Source of the DNA: a bacterium M00.F.Ca.ET.205.01.1.1
GTDB lineage: Bacteria; Pseudomonadota; Alphaproteobacteria; Rhizobiales; Rhizobiaceae
Direction: 5' to 3'
NCBI GenBank assembly: GCA_004791255.1
Contig: SRUQ01000005.1
Location: 70,341 to 134,340, forward strand
DNA length: 64,000 nt
The translations under genes were made by a program, and so were the position numbers. The first letter of the stretch is position 1. Each line of letters starts with the position of its first letter. A model generated the notes under the pieces. It saw only the letters and a list, made by a program, of their open reading frames with translations, searched no databases and had not been told where the DNA came from. Of the stretch, positions 1 through 9,139 are shown one piece after another.

Positions 1-240
1 AAAGTGCGAGTCGCGCCAGCTATTGGCGATTGTGAAGATTTCGAGTGCGTCCAGGTACTGGCCGACAGTGGTGTCTCGTCCAAACTGAATAGGGTTTGCC
101 AGCCGGTCGCCTACCTTGCGAACGGCTTCCATGCTGTAGGCAAGGCGCGGGTACTCGGTCATTGAACCCATGAAATCAAGGTAGCCCGCCTCATTCCGGA
201 CTGGCGGGACTATCGCAAGGGAATCAGACTCATGCATCAT
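1..240 (-). CDS. N-terminal part of a RelA/SpoT-like protein, cut by the window edge
   Basis: An open frame runs from an ATG at 240 (a second ATG at 237) to the window edge without a stop, giving about 80 residues. An AAGGG stretch lies just upstream of the start. The end of the visible part, around the residues NSWRDSHF, resembles the NWRxSHxYP segment near the start of RelA/SpoT-type nucleotidyltransferase domain proteins, which make or sense (p)ppGpp-like nucleotides. That assignment is inferred from a short motif only. The gene points away from the YcaO operon and is separated from it by about 660 bases. The catalytic part lies outside the window. Confidence 0.5.
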   Translation of the reverse strand, partial: MMHESDSLAIVPPVRNEAGYLDFMGSMTEYPRLAYSMEAVRKVGDRLANPIQFGRDTTVGQYLDALEIFTIANSWRDSHF

Positions 241-905
241 ATCCCTTTGGGTGCGCGAAGTGCAATTTGCGCGTTTTATGCCTGACAAAGGCTCGAACCT
301 TACAGCTGAAGCCCGATTGGCTGCTATTATTGCTCTTATTGCTTGCCATATACATAAAGAATTGCCAGCATAGATTGCGCGTGACCATGAAATCGCACAA
401 TCACAACGTCAACCTTGAACTGCCATTGGGCGCCGAGAATTCGCGTTACGATCGACCCGAACCAACTTGCGACCAAAGTGCGGAAATTGCCGGCTCGAAC
501 ACCGGTTCGACACCCGAGAGGAAGCGGCCGAGACCGCACAGACCGCCGCCAATATTGTCGGCCATGACGTCGAAAGGTTTCGACGCCGAGCAGAGGCAGA
601 CGTGACAAGACAACGAGATCGAAGGTCCTTGGATGGCGGCTGAGCGCAGGCAATCAAATGCCGTCTCTGCGCGGATCATTCTGGAACATCGCACGAACCA
701 AATGGTTCGCTGATGGGCCGCACTTGAGATGAACGCCGCGACAGTCGGCGGGTCGTCGAGACCGAAGATGTCCCGTCGCTCACTCGATTGCGCACCTACT
801 CCGGGTAGGCTGCCGTCATCCATGCTGGCGTCTATTCCAGCCAGCAGGCTGAATCAAATTTGCGCTGATTGGGAATCCCTCACATTCGTCACATCACAGA
901 ATGCT
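241..905. other. Gap with no supported gene
   Basis: Several overlapping frames of 80-125 codons exist on both strands, but none has a convincing ribosome binding site, domain motif or consistent codon bias. The part near 310-370 is relatively AT-rich. I see nothing here that I can name. Confidence 0.4.
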
Positions 906-1598
906 CTAGTCGTTCAGCTTTCCGCCACGGTGTCCCATCGTCATCTTGGATGCATACATCGTCGGTGAACGCTTGCCTGGAAGGTTCGCCTCGAGGACGA
1001 TCTGTTCGACAAAGCCTTGGTTCATCTCCAACTCCACGCATTCGTCGAGCTTATCGACGAGCCAAACCGCGTAGCCTTCAGGTTCCTTGGCGTCAAATTC
1101 CGAATCGTCCGCCGGAATCTTGGGCTCCGGAAACGCCGGGATGATCATTATCTTGGGCTTTGGCAAATCGTAGGTATGTCCCTCATAGGCATAACCGACA
1201 ATTATCCCGCACGATGTTTTCTGTTCTGGAGATGATCCGAGCATGAAGGTACTTCCTACCGTTGAAAGGACCGCAGTGCCAAAATTCTTCAGGTCGATCT
1301 TGAAATGATAGGAGACTCTGATTGGTATTTTTGGAAATGGAATACTTCCATTTATTATATCTTGGCGGCCTTTGTTGCTGTTATATTTCTTCATAACTTC
1401 AAGTGCGTTGACACGTTGCTCGTCGGTGAGGGGTTCCCCAGGCGCGGTTTCGACATACATGCCGGTGTCCCCAAAGGGTGCTGGCGCACCGGGCACGCTG
1501 AGTCCAATCTCCGCCCCCAAGCCATAGAGCCTGACCTGTGTTGCGTTGTAAGCGCCTGATGGAAACGTTAGTGTCGGTCGGTGATAGTCGTCGCTCAT
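906..1598 (-). CDS. Unknown protein, last gene of the YcaO/TfuA run
   Basis: This is a 230-residue soluble protein of unknown function. The ATG at 1598 is preceded by a strong AGGAG-type site about nine bases upstream, so the longer frame starting at 1622 is rejected. No signal peptide or membrane segment is visible. It has only two cysteines, in the contexts KTSCGI and LDECVE, and a proline-rich middle (LPKPK, FPEPKIPADD). It ends the minus-strand run after the peptidase with a 32-base gap, so it is probably co-transcribed with the YcaO and TfuA genes. Its first half is clearly more AT-rich than its neighbours (about 1300-1400), which suggests a different origin. It might be a substrate, an immunity or partner protein, or unrelated. 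It is far larger than a typical RiPP precursor. Confidence 0.7.
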   Translation of the reverse strand: MSDDYHRPTLTFPSGAYNATQVRLYGLGAEIGLSVPGAPAPFGDTGMYVETAPGEPLTDEQRVNALEVMKKYNSNKGRQDIINGSIPFPKIPIRVSYHFKIDLKNFGTAVLSTVGSTFMLGSSPEQKTSCGIIVGYAYEGHTYDLPKPKIMIIPAFPEPKIPADDSEFDAKEPEGYAVWLVDKLDECVELEMNQGFVEQIVLEANLPGKRSPTMYASKMTMGHRGGKLND

Positions 1599-1630
1599 TT
1601 TCCTCGCTCCTTTTTGCTGCATCCTTCAGT

Positions 1631-2839
1631 TCACAAGATCTCCCGCCAGCTGAAGTTCTCATCGAATTTTTCCGCGAGCATCGGCGCGACGCGATCGCTG
1701 GCGTCCACCACCAACGCCGCGGCCTTTTCGAACGACAGGTCATCCGCATCGAGGCGTGGCCATGCCTGAGCAAGGGCGAGAGCCACCTCGTCCCTTGCTC
1801 TGATCAGCATGCTCTTGAACATGAAGGGCCGAGCGCGGAAGGCGCGGGACGTGAAATCCGAGATGCGCTGCATGTCGGACTGATCGACATCCTTGATATC
1901 GATCCCCAGCAGCCGCTCGTCGGCCAACCCCTCGTGCACCAATGCCGCGTGGTAGACGTCGACGATCGTGTCGAACACGGCTCCCGTGAACGGCCGTGAC
2001 CTGTCATGGATTTCCGCCGTCACCTCCGACATCCGGCGTGCGTTGCTGGCGAGGCGGATCTGCCGATCGCCAGTCAGTTCGGCAATCCGGTTCAATTCAT
2101 TGAGAACAAGCAGGTTGCCATCGCAGTGCCGCAGCAGCCGGTCCATGCCGCTGTCGAAATTCAGGAAGGACAAGAGCGAGACCAGATCCGAGCTGGCTTC
2201 GTGGAACGGTCCGAAATCGCCTTGGGCCAGGCCGCCGGCTGGTGCCCCGAACAGCGAAAACAAGATTGCGTGGCCGACCTCATGTGCGATCACATCGAAG
2301 TTGAGCGCATAGGGATAGTTGCCTCCGTCGATGCCGCGCTCTCGGCCGAGTTCCAGATAGCCATAGCCCGATTGCGCATTCTCCCAGTCGACGAAGGGGA
2401 TGATTTCGAGCCGCTCGTACGTCTCGGCAAAATACCAGACAATCGGTTTGCCGAGGTAGCTTTCCCAGATGTCCAGCACGCGGCTGACCGAGGCGAAAGC
2501 GTGCGCAGAAAGGAACTGCCGCGAGGTCAGGGAAAGCTGATCGAAATGGCCGTCAAAGCCAGCCTCTGCAGGCGGAAAGATTTCGCCGACAAACGGTGGC
2601 AGATAAGGGTAGTCGTAAGGCTCCTTGTCGAAGAGCGGATCGCGAACGCAGATGCGGTGATCTTCCGGGCCGGAGCGGATCAGATCAGGTGGAGTAGAAA
2701 TCCATACTGTTTCGGGTGTTCCGTAACCCGAAAGGTGAGGGACCTGCGGGTAGACCAGGAACCGCGTTCCCAGCAACGAATCTTGCGCAACGACACGATC
2801 GACCGCGTCCAATTGCTTGGCCCCCTCTGACACCGCCAA
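1631..2839 (-). CDS. Thermolysin-like zinc metallopeptidase
   Basis: This is a protein of about 402 residues with a gluzincin zinc site: HEVGH at about residues 186-190 inside the hydrophobic VIAHEVGHAIL, and a third ligand about 24 residues later in HEASSD (Glu 214). That spacing and the ExxSD signature match thermolysin-type (M4-like) peptidases. No signal peptide or propeptide is visible, so it probably acts in the cytoplasm, unlike secreted M4 enzymes. The start is uncertain: the frame opens with TTG at 2839, with a GTG two codons later and no clear ribosome site. It follows TfuA by 51 bases and precedes the 230-residue unknown. In RiPP loci a peptidase often removes a leader, and that is the inferred role here. 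It could equally act on another protein. Confidence 0.75.
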   Translation of the reverse strand: MAVSEGAKQLDAVDRVVAQDSLLGTRFLVYPQVPHLSGYGTPETVWISTPPDLIRSGPEDHRICVRDPLFDKEPYDYPYLPPFVGEIFPPAEAGFDGHFDQLSLTSRQFLSAHAFASVSRVLDIWESYLGKPIVWYFAETYERLEIIPFVDWENAQSGYGYLELGRERGIDGGNYPYALNFDVIAHEVGHAILFSLFGAPAGGLAQGDFGPFHEASSDLVSLLSFLNFDSGMDRLLRHCDGNLLVLNELNRIAELTGDRQIRLASNARRMSEVTAEIHDRSRPFTGAVFDTIVDVYHAALVHEGLADERLLGIDIKDVDQSDMQRISDFTSRAFRARPFMFKSMLIRARDEVALALAQAWPRLDADDLSFEKAAALVVDASDRVAPMLAEKFDENFSWREIL

Positions 2840-2890
2840 GCTATCACGGTGCTTACGTAACGTAAACCGTCGGCCGCCAAGAGGTCAGGC

Positions 2891-3613
2891 CTATAGCGCC
2901 AGCCCCGCATCATCCATATCCTTGGAGAAGGCCGAGGTTACCTGTAATTCCGGCATGGGGTGTGCTTTTTCAAATGCTTGGTCCCGCAAAAGTTCGAGTG
3001 CCCGCTGGGCATCTTGCTTTTTTTGCTGGACGAAAGCCGCGCCGAGCTCCCTGCACAATTTCTCGACGTCGTCCTTCCCGTCATGCGCATCCCGGACCAT
3101 CCGTGCCAGGGTGCGCTCGCGAAAGTTGACGGCCTGTGCCGCACGCTCGAGCCTCGCCTGCTGTTCGGGTGAAATCACGCCGCGCCGGCAAGCAGCGCGA
3201 AGGGTCCGGCGCAGGTCAACCAGCGCATGCGTCAATTGAGCGAAATTCACCTCGGCCGGTCCATGCAGTACCGCTACCGCGTCGTCGGGTGCAAAGGCGT
3301 AGCGGCGATACCATCGGTAGATAAGCCCGACGCCTTGCATATGGGGGAACAGCTCGGCTGCTCGAAGGGCACCCATGCTGGCCGCGCCGACGACATGAAT
3401 GCCGCGGCTGAGGGCCCACAGGATTTCCTTGTGCCGAACCGCCGGCTCGGCCTGAAAACCGCCGTCTATGACAAGGATCGCACTCGGGTCGAAATGCTGC
3501 ACGGCCGAAACGATCGAACCTTGCACGGCCGGGGGAAGGCATACCGCATCGACGACCTTCAACGCGTCGGCGTGGGACACAGTAGGGCCGGTGAAGACAA
3601 GTTTCGGGCGCAT
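2891..3613 (-). CDS. tfuA-like: TfuA-like protein, partner of YcaO
   Basis: This 240-residue protein has the hallmark TfuA core: an N-terminal FTGPT strand, the segment LVIDGGF, then HKEILWALSRGIHVVG followed by ASMGALRAAE. TfuA was named from the trifolitoxin locus. In characterised systems TfuA works with YcaO to install backbone thioamides, for example thioglycine in methyl-coenzyme M reductase and in thioamitide peptides, TfuA probably helping deliver sulfur. The ATG at 3613 lies 5 bases after the YcaO stop, so the two are translationally coupled. The C-terminal half is helical and charged (roughly residues 130-230). The pairing with YcaO makes a thioamidation function the leading inference. 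The substrate is not known. Confidence 0.88.
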   Translation of the reverse strand: MRPKLVFTGPTVSHADALKVVDAVCLPPAVQGSIVSAVQHFDPSAILVIDGGFQAEPAVRHKEILWALSRGIHVVGAASMGALRAAELFPHMQGVGLIYRWYRRYAFAPDDAVAVLHGPAEVNFAQLTHALVDLRRTLRAACRRGVISPEQQARLERAAQAVNFRERTLARMVRDAHDGKDDVEKLCRELGAAFVQQKKQDAQRALELLRDQAFEKAHPMPELQVTSAFSKDMDDAGLAL

Positions 3614-3618
3614 GATCT

Positions 3619-4773
3619 CTACCCCTGCAAGAGCGGCTGCAAGGCAGGGATGACGATCCTGACAACCGACAGGGCGTCGAGCGGTTTCGTTCCCACCCGG
3701 ATCAGGTGAACCGCATCGAACCCTCTCTCTTCGAGAATTGCCAGGAGGACCGACAGCCCGTCCGACGCCGTGTTGAACTTCTGCTCGGCGAGCGCGCGAA
3801 AATCCACGCTGCGCGGGCCATCGCGGAGGAGCCGGCGATGCGCTGCGATCATCTGCCGATCGGGGTATTTCGGATAGAACGCGCGCGTCAGGTCATCGCG
3901 AGCGCCCGAGATCGCCGCCAGACGGGCCTGGGCCGCTTCGTTGATGGCGTGCGCCGCCGCGCCGGCGGGACTGAAACCGGCAGCCGAACCATCAGCCGGA
4001 TAATCCAGAAGGACCGTTTCCGTCGGTTCGTCTTCCAGGAGATGGCACCACACCACCGGTATGCCCAACGGCGACAAAGCTTGCCAAAGGCCGACCAGCA
4101 CGTTCTTGGCCCCCAAAGTCTCCAGGAGATCGCAGAGCGACGGATCATCGATCGTCTCGGGATCGATACGTTGACGGTGGAAAAAACCGTGGGTCCGGTA
4201 TGCCCTGGCAATCGCGTCGCGTTCGATGCATTCAAGGATGCCATGAACGATGGCGTCCGGCTCCTCGAAGCCTGCGGCCAGGCCGCTCGTCGAGGCCGCG
4301 AAAATGCCGTCATGGGGCAGTGACGGCAGCACATAGGCGGTGTGCACGAGCTCGAACGGAACCAGGTCGCGGCTGCCGGTGAGAAGATTGTCCGCGGTTA
4401 CCCACGCCGTCTCCCGGCCGCGCCATCGGGGCGCGGTGCCGTCCTGTAGATGGCCTTCGAAACGATCGGGCGGGATGCCCAATTGATCGGCGCAGCCGAT
4501 GACTGTGTGGAAATTCGCCACCTGCTCCGCAAAGAAACTCTCGGCTGATTCCAGCATGGCCGAGATGGCGGCTTGCGCCAGGGTGGCGCCCTTGCCTTGC
4601 GCGACGGCGTTGGAGAGCGAGAAAGGTCTTGTCACCTGCACGACGGGGATGCCGAGCTGGTCGAGCCCAGTAATGTCGGCGATCCGCGTGATGCCCAGGG
4701 CTTCGCGCATCTTCATCAGCCGCGCCAGCGCCTGGTCGGGCGGCGGACCCAGGCGTTGATATCGCTCCAGCAT
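3619..4773 (-). CDS. ycaO-like: YcaO-domain ATP-dependent cyclodehydratase or thioamide synthase
   Basis: This 384-residue standalone YcaO shows the expected ATP-site elements in order: QGKGATLAQA followed by AMLESAES, then ECIERDA in the middle, and NEAAQARLAAISGARDD in the second half. YcaO enzymes phosphorylate a peptide backbone amide and let a side chain or an external sulfur attack, giving azolines or thioamides. The C-terminus lacks the PxPxP ending seen in many azoline-forming YcaOs, which fits the TfuA-partnered type. It lies 21 bases downstream of the cyclase/ATPase gene and 5 bases upstream of TfuA, so the three appear to form one transcript. No short precursor gene is obvious next to it. 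Confidence 0.9.
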   Translation of the reverse strand: MLERYQRLGPPPDQALARLMKMREALGITRIADITGLDQLGIPVVQVTRPFSLSNAVAQGKGATLAQAAISAMLESAESFFAEQVANFHTVIGCADQLGIPPDRFEGHLQDGTAPRWRGRETAWVTADNLLTGSRDLVPFELVHTAYVLPSLPHDGIFAASTSGLAAGFEEPDAIVHGILECIERDAIARAYRTHGFFHRQRIDPETIDDPSLCDLLETLGAKNVLVGLWQALSPLGIPVVWCHLLEDEPTETVLLDYPADGSAAGFSPAGAAAHAINEAAQARLAAISGARDDLTRAFYPKYPDRQMIAAHRRLLRDGPRSVDFRALAEQKFNTASDGLSVLLAILEERGFDAVHLIRVGTKPLDALSVVRIVIPALQPLLQG

Positions 4774-4794
4774 CGCGGATGCTCCTGAGGCCGG

Positions 4795-7700
4795 CTAGCG
4801 CCGAACGGCCGGTTCGGGATTGACGATCAGCGCGGCGCCCGGCTCGAGAGCGGATTTCGCACGTTCGACCCGGTCGCGATAGCGCGCCGACAGTTCAGGT
4901 GACAGGCCTGATAGTTGAAGGGTCTCGTATGCACTGACGAGGAAAGGCACCGCGCCTTGTTCCGCGGCTATGGCGATGCTTTTTTCGAGGGCAGCGATCA
5001 CGTCCGCCTCCGCATCGCCCTGGAGAAGAAATAGCACCGCCCTTCGCCGGTAGAGCTCTGCCAGCCAGAAGCGGCTGCCGCCGGCCTCGGCCTGCGCCGC
5101 AGCCGAGCCCAGCAACGCGAGCGCCTCATCGACCTCGGCGGTTCGTGTCAAAAGCTCTGCCAGCATGCCGCAATAGACCGGTTCGTCCTCAGGTGTCTGG
5201 AGCCCGCCATGCAGGCCAAGACCTTGCCGCATTTTTTCCCTGCCGCTCTCGACCTGGCCGGCGTTGCCGTCGCACCAGCCTTCGAAGATCTGCGCTGCGG
5301 CGGCAAGGGCGGGCATATAATGGCGCTCCGTCAAATGGCGCAGATCCGCTATCACGCTTCGCAGCGCCGAAAAATCGCGGCGATAGCAATGCAGCATCGC
5401 CTCGTTGAGGTGGGCATGCGCGATGCTGCCTGCGTGTCCGGTTTGCTGCGCCCAGCTCCTGGCTTCCGACATCGAATGGATCGCGCTTGCCGGCTTTCCG
5501 ACGAACCACAAGGACAAGGCGCGGTGAGCGAGCCCGCAGACCCTTGCGTCATGCCCGCCGAACAACGCAGCATTCGCTTTGCCCTGGCCGTGCTCATAGA
5601 GCGAAAGCCCGACGTCGACGGCCGCGATGCAGCGGTCGTGACGGCCAAGATTGAAGTCGATTGCCCACACGCAATGCCTGGCCTGGAGTTGCACTTCGGC
5701 ATCCTCGACATCCCTCAGGTCGCTCAACACGACTTCCGCGCGCTCGCCGTCCATGACGGTATCGGTGAACCACCAGCCCCAGTAGATCGGGAACCACTTG
5801 GCCCGTTCGGCTACTGGCCGCCGCCGAGCGATCACCACGCCGTCCTCGTATAATTTGCGGGCGGGTGCCGAGTTCGGCCCCTCGACAGCGGTCAGGATGG
5901 GACCGAGCACGACCATTGCCGATAGCCGCAGCGCGTCTCGCGTGTCGGTCGCGGCAACCCGCTCGCAGAGCCCCAAAGCATGTTCGAGTATCTGCCTTGC
6001 TTCCGCCATTGCCGAGCGGGACGAGCTTTCCGTGCCTGCGATCACAAACTGACCGATCGCGTCCTCGAGAAGGCCTGCGCGCTCGGCGTGCTCAGCGACC
6101 TCGGCAGTCCCCAGCCACCCGGCCAGGTTTCGGTTGCGGCTTACCGCGGCAAACAGCTGCCGGTGCAACGCCTGCCGTCTCTTGCGCAGCGTCGCGTTGT
6201 AGATCGTCTCCTGAATAAGCGCATGGCGCACGCCGTAGACCGGAACGCCTGAAGGCCGCACGCGGAACAGGAACCCGGCCTCGCTCAGCGAATCCAGTGC
6301 GTTTGCGATGACATCATCGTCGAGCTCCGGCAACAACGCACGAAGTAGTTCCTGATTGAAACGATTGCCCGCGACGGCCGCAGCGCGCGCAACCTCGCGT
6401 GCCGCCCCCAGGCTTTCGAGCCTGGCCTCGAGCACGCTTTCGAACACCGAAGCATGACTGCGCGTCGCGGTCTGCGCCAGCCGATCCGTCGCCGAGGCAG
6501 CGTTCTCGGTCATCCACTGGCAGATTTCCTCGATGAACAGCGGGACGCCTCCGGTCACGCGTTCCACCATGTCGAGCAATTCCGGGGAAGTGGACGGCTT
6601 GCCTTGCGGCCACATCGCCGCGATCGCCAGCCGCGTTTGCTCGCGGTTGAGCGTTTTTAGCCGGATATGCGTGGGATTCGATGCTGCCAGCCAGTTCCCG
6701 GATCCAGGGCGTGTGGTCGCGATGACAAGCGCGCGGAAATGACGGGCCGAATGTGCAAGCTCAGCCAACAATTGTTTCGACGTCAGGTCAATCCAATGGA
6801 TGTCCTCGACCACCAGAACGATAGGTCCGCTGGCGCACAGGGCTTCGAGCGAGTGGCGAACCGCCCAATTGGCTTTCCCGCGCATCGCTTCGGCGTCTAT
6901 CTCCTTGAGCGCCGGATCGGCTCCCGCAGCGCCGAGCAGGAACGAGAAGATGTCGATTATTTCGGGATCGCGGACGTCATGATCGCGGAATACTTGCGCC
7001 ACGGCGGCAGCGCTCAGCTGTCCTTCGTTGTCACCGAGATTGCTCCGCACGTTCTGGAGCAGCGGATGCAGCGTCGAGCGCAAGCCGCCGGGCGTGCACT
7101 GGAAGAGCAGCAGTTTCGCGCGCTGGTTACGCGTGCGCCGGCGCACTTCGTGAAGAATGCGCGACTTGCCGATCCCGGCCTCGCCCTCGATCACCACCAC
7201 GCCGCCGCTTCCCGCGACGGCGCTGTCCCATGCTTCGGCGATCGTGCCGAGCTCGGCCTCGCGATCGACGAGCGGACTGCTCAGCCGCCCGAAGGCGAAG
7301 AAGCGGTCGACCTCGCGCTTGTGGCTCAGCGCGCGCCAGACCCGCTCCGGCTCGGCAAACCCCTTGATCGCATGGGTTCCCGTGAAGCTGAACACATGCG
7401 ACCGTCGCGCCAGGTTGCGCGTCTCGTCAGAAACCACCACCGTATCCGGCTGCGCGATGGCCTGGAGCCGCGTCGCCATCGCAAAGGCAAAGCCGGTGAC
7501 ATTGTCATGAGCGCTGTCGGCGTCACCCTTGTGGATCAGGGTCATCGATGTCGCGATGCCGACCCGGACATGCAAATCGGCGCGGCCTTTGTCCGAACCG
7601 ACGCGCCTGCAGGCGTCGATGATTTCGAGCCCGGCCCGGATTGCCAGCGATGCCGCGTCCTTGGCGTCCATTTCGGCAGGAAACAGGGCAACGCCGCCAT

Positions 7701-7953
7701 CGCCGACCTCGACCCTGACCGCACCCGAACACGACGCGACCGCCTGTCTCGCCGCCCGCTGGAAGGCTGATATCAGTTCCTCGAATTCTTCGATATCCAG
7801 GATGGCAAGAAGGTCGGTCGATCCGACAAGATCGTAGCAGAGCGCGGTCAGGATCCGCCGCTCATGCCGGGTTTCGGACGCACTGTCGCCGTTGCCGCCC
7901 AGAAAACCTGTTGCCACCGACGCCGGCAACGCGACCGGACCCTTCTCCGACAT
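4795..7953 (-). CDS. Class III nucleotide cyclase / AAA ATPase / TPR regulatory protein
   Basis: The chosen ATG at 7953 has a GAGGA site about nine bases upstream and gives 1052 residues. A longer frame back to 8160 adds unlikely low-complexity sequence. The N-terminus (about residues 20-215) is a class III adenylate/guanylate cyclase-like domain with a metal-binding YDLVGST and a VEVGDGG loop. An AAA-type ATPase follows, with Walker A GEAGIGKSR and hydrophobic Walker B VLVVEDIHWID. The C-terminal 450 residues are alpha-helical, TPR-like repeats. Such cyclase-ATPase-TPR fusions are common in rhizobia and act as signal-responsive regulators. It is the first gene of the YcaO/TfuA run, 21 bases before YcaO. 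Whether the cyclase is active is unclear. Confidence 0.85.
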   Translation of the reverse strand: MSEKGPVALPASVATGFLGGNGDSASETRHERRILTALCYDLVGSTDLLAILDIEEFEELISAFQRAARQAVASCSGAVRVEVGDGGVALFPAEMDAKDAASLAIRAGLEIIDACRRVGSDKGRADLHVRVGIATSMTLIHKGDADSAHDNVTGFAFAMATRLQAIAQPDTVVVSDETRNLARRSHVFSFTGTHAIKGFAEPERVWRALSHKREVDRFFAFGRLSSPLVDREAELGTIAEAWDSAVAGSGGVVVIEGEAGIGKSRILHEVRRRTRNQRAKLLLFQCTPGGLRSTLHPLLQNVRSNLGDNEGQLSAAAVAQVFRDHDVRDPEIIDIFSFLLGAAGADPALKEIDAEAMRGKANWAVRHSLEALCASGPIVLVVEDIHWIDLTSKQLLAELAHSARHFRALVIATTRPGSGNWLAASNPTHIRLKTLNREQTRLAIAAMWPQGKPSTSPELLDMVERVTGGVPLFIEEICQWMTENAASATDRLAQTATRSHASVFESVLEARLESLGAAREVARAAAVAGNRFNQELLRALLPELDDDVIANALDSLSEAGFLFRVRPSGVPVYGVRHALIQETIYNATLRKRRQALHRQLFAAVSRNRNLAGWLGTAEVAEHAERAGLLEDAIGQFVIAGTESSSRSAMAEARQILEHALGLCERVAATDTRDALRLSAMVVLGPILTAVEGPNSAPARKLYEDGVVIARRRPVAERAKWFPIYWGWWFTDTVMDGERAEVVLSDLRDVEDAEVQLQARHCVWAIDFNLGRHDRCIAAVDVGLSLYEHGQGKANAALFGGHDARVCGLAHRALSLWFVGKPASAIHSMSEARSWAQQTGHAGSIAHAHLNEAMLHCYRRDFSALRSVIADLRHLTERHYMPALAAAAQIFEGWCDGNAGQVESGREKMRQGLGLHGGLQTPEDEPVYCGMLAELLTRTAEVDEALALLGSAAAQAEAGGSRFWLAELYRRRAVLFLLQGDAEADVIAALEKSIAIAAEQGAVPFLVSAYETLQLSGLSPELSARYRDRVERAKSALEPGAALIVNPEPAVRR

Positions 7954-8184
7954 GCTGCGATTTCCTCGCCGAGCGCAGTGAGGCAATGTTAGCAAAGTGC
8001 GATGCTGTTCACAAAACACTTGATCGGTGGGCGGGGCGTCGGTGTCGCCAGCACCATGACCGCCAGCGTGTCGGACCGACCGCACGTGGCACCAAAGGTT
8101 CTGCCGCCGCCGAACATAAGGGCTCATGGGGCGGCTGGAACTTTGTTTAGTGAGATCCAATTTACTGTGGTGGCGAGGTCGAGC

Positions 8185-9051
8185 TCAGAGGTTCGCGCGT
8201 CGCGCGGTTGCCGGAGAAGTTTCGAGATGCGCGGGGGCGCTGCCTGCGAAAGCGGAGACTCGCTCTAGGACAACCTTGTCGCTTAGGAACTCTCCGTTGT
8301 GGCCCAAGCCGTCGACGAGCAGCCACTCAGCGCCCGGCCAAATGGAGGCGACAGTCTCCGCACCCTCGTAAGGAACAACCAGGTCATCGGATGAATGAAT
8401 GAACAGCGCAGGCTGGGACATTTTCGTCGCTTGTCGTCGCATGTCGATGCGATCCGGATGGAGCCCGATCAAACGTTCCAACCGCAGCAAGATCGCGTCT
8501 TCGTCTCCTTCAAACCCAGCCTTGCGCGCCATTAACCGCGCCCAGAGGCCGTAGTGCGTCGGCGTAGCGAGGAGGACGATGCGCTCAGCTGAAAGGCCTT
8601 GCTCCAGAGCCTGAACCACGCAGGCGCCTCCGATAGAATGCCCCACTACAAGAGCGAATGATCCGGCGAGCCGCTCGACAGCCTGCAGGACGGCGGCGGC
8701 CAACGGAATGGACAATCGTTCTCCGGCCGAATCTCCATGCCCGGGAAGGTCTGGAAGCCAGACCGCGTAACCGGCCTCAACGAGCTTTTGGCCGACGCCC
8801 ATGAGATCGGAACGCCGTCCCTGCCATCCGTGCACAAGCAGCGCATTGCGCCCGACCCCCCAGCGATGCACTCGCACCTCGATCAAGCGGCCGTCTGGCC
8901 AGTCGCCCGGCGCCTCGACTTGCAATGTTAAGGATTCGGTGTTCGACAATTCTTGAAACTGCTGGTCAACAGGCGGTCGCTTGATACGGAGCAGCTTGTC
9001 AGCAAACCCTGCAGCTCTGGTTTCGGCATCGGCCACTTCTTTCCGTTGCAT
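8185..9051 (-). CDS. Alpha/beta hydrolase
   Basis: This 288-residue serine hydrolase fold protein has an oxyanion segment LLVHGWQGRRSD, nucleophile elbow GHSIGG, a probable acidic residue in HSSDDLVVP, and catalytic histidine in GLGHNGEF, all in canonical order. No signal peptide is visible. The ATG at 9051 has an AGGA site about nine bases upstream. It lies between the MFS exporter (88-base gap) and the cyclase gene (231-base gap) on the same strand, so it may be co-transcribed with the exporter. The substrate cannot be deduced; hydrolases beside drug exporters often act on esters or toxic small molecules, which is only a guess. Confidence 0.85.
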   Translation of the reverse strand: MQRKEVADAETRAAGFADKLLRIKRPPVDQQFQELSNTESLTLQVEAPGDWPDGRLIEVRVHRWGVGRNALLVHGWQGRRSDLMGVGQKLVEAGYAVWLPDLPGHGDSAGERLSIPLAAAVLQAVERLAGSFALVVGHSIGGACVVQALEQGLSAERIVLLATPTHYGLWARLMARKAGFEGDEDAILLRLERLIGLHPDRIDMRRQATKMSQPALFIHSSDDLVVPYEGAETVASIWPGAEWLLVDGLGHNGEFLSDKVVLERVSAFAGSAPAHLETSPATARRANL

Positions 9052-9139
9052 AGCAAATCTTCCTGTTGTTGATCGACCGCGCCGCGGTCGTTTTCGCTTG
9101 GTCGAACGAGGCGGAAGTGCGCTCTCGGGAACCTGGAGG

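Noticed and set aside
6667..7770. 367-codon plus-strand frame opposite the cyclase gene
   Set aside because: It is antisense to the cyclase and AAA domains, whose motifs are clear, and it has no motif of its own.
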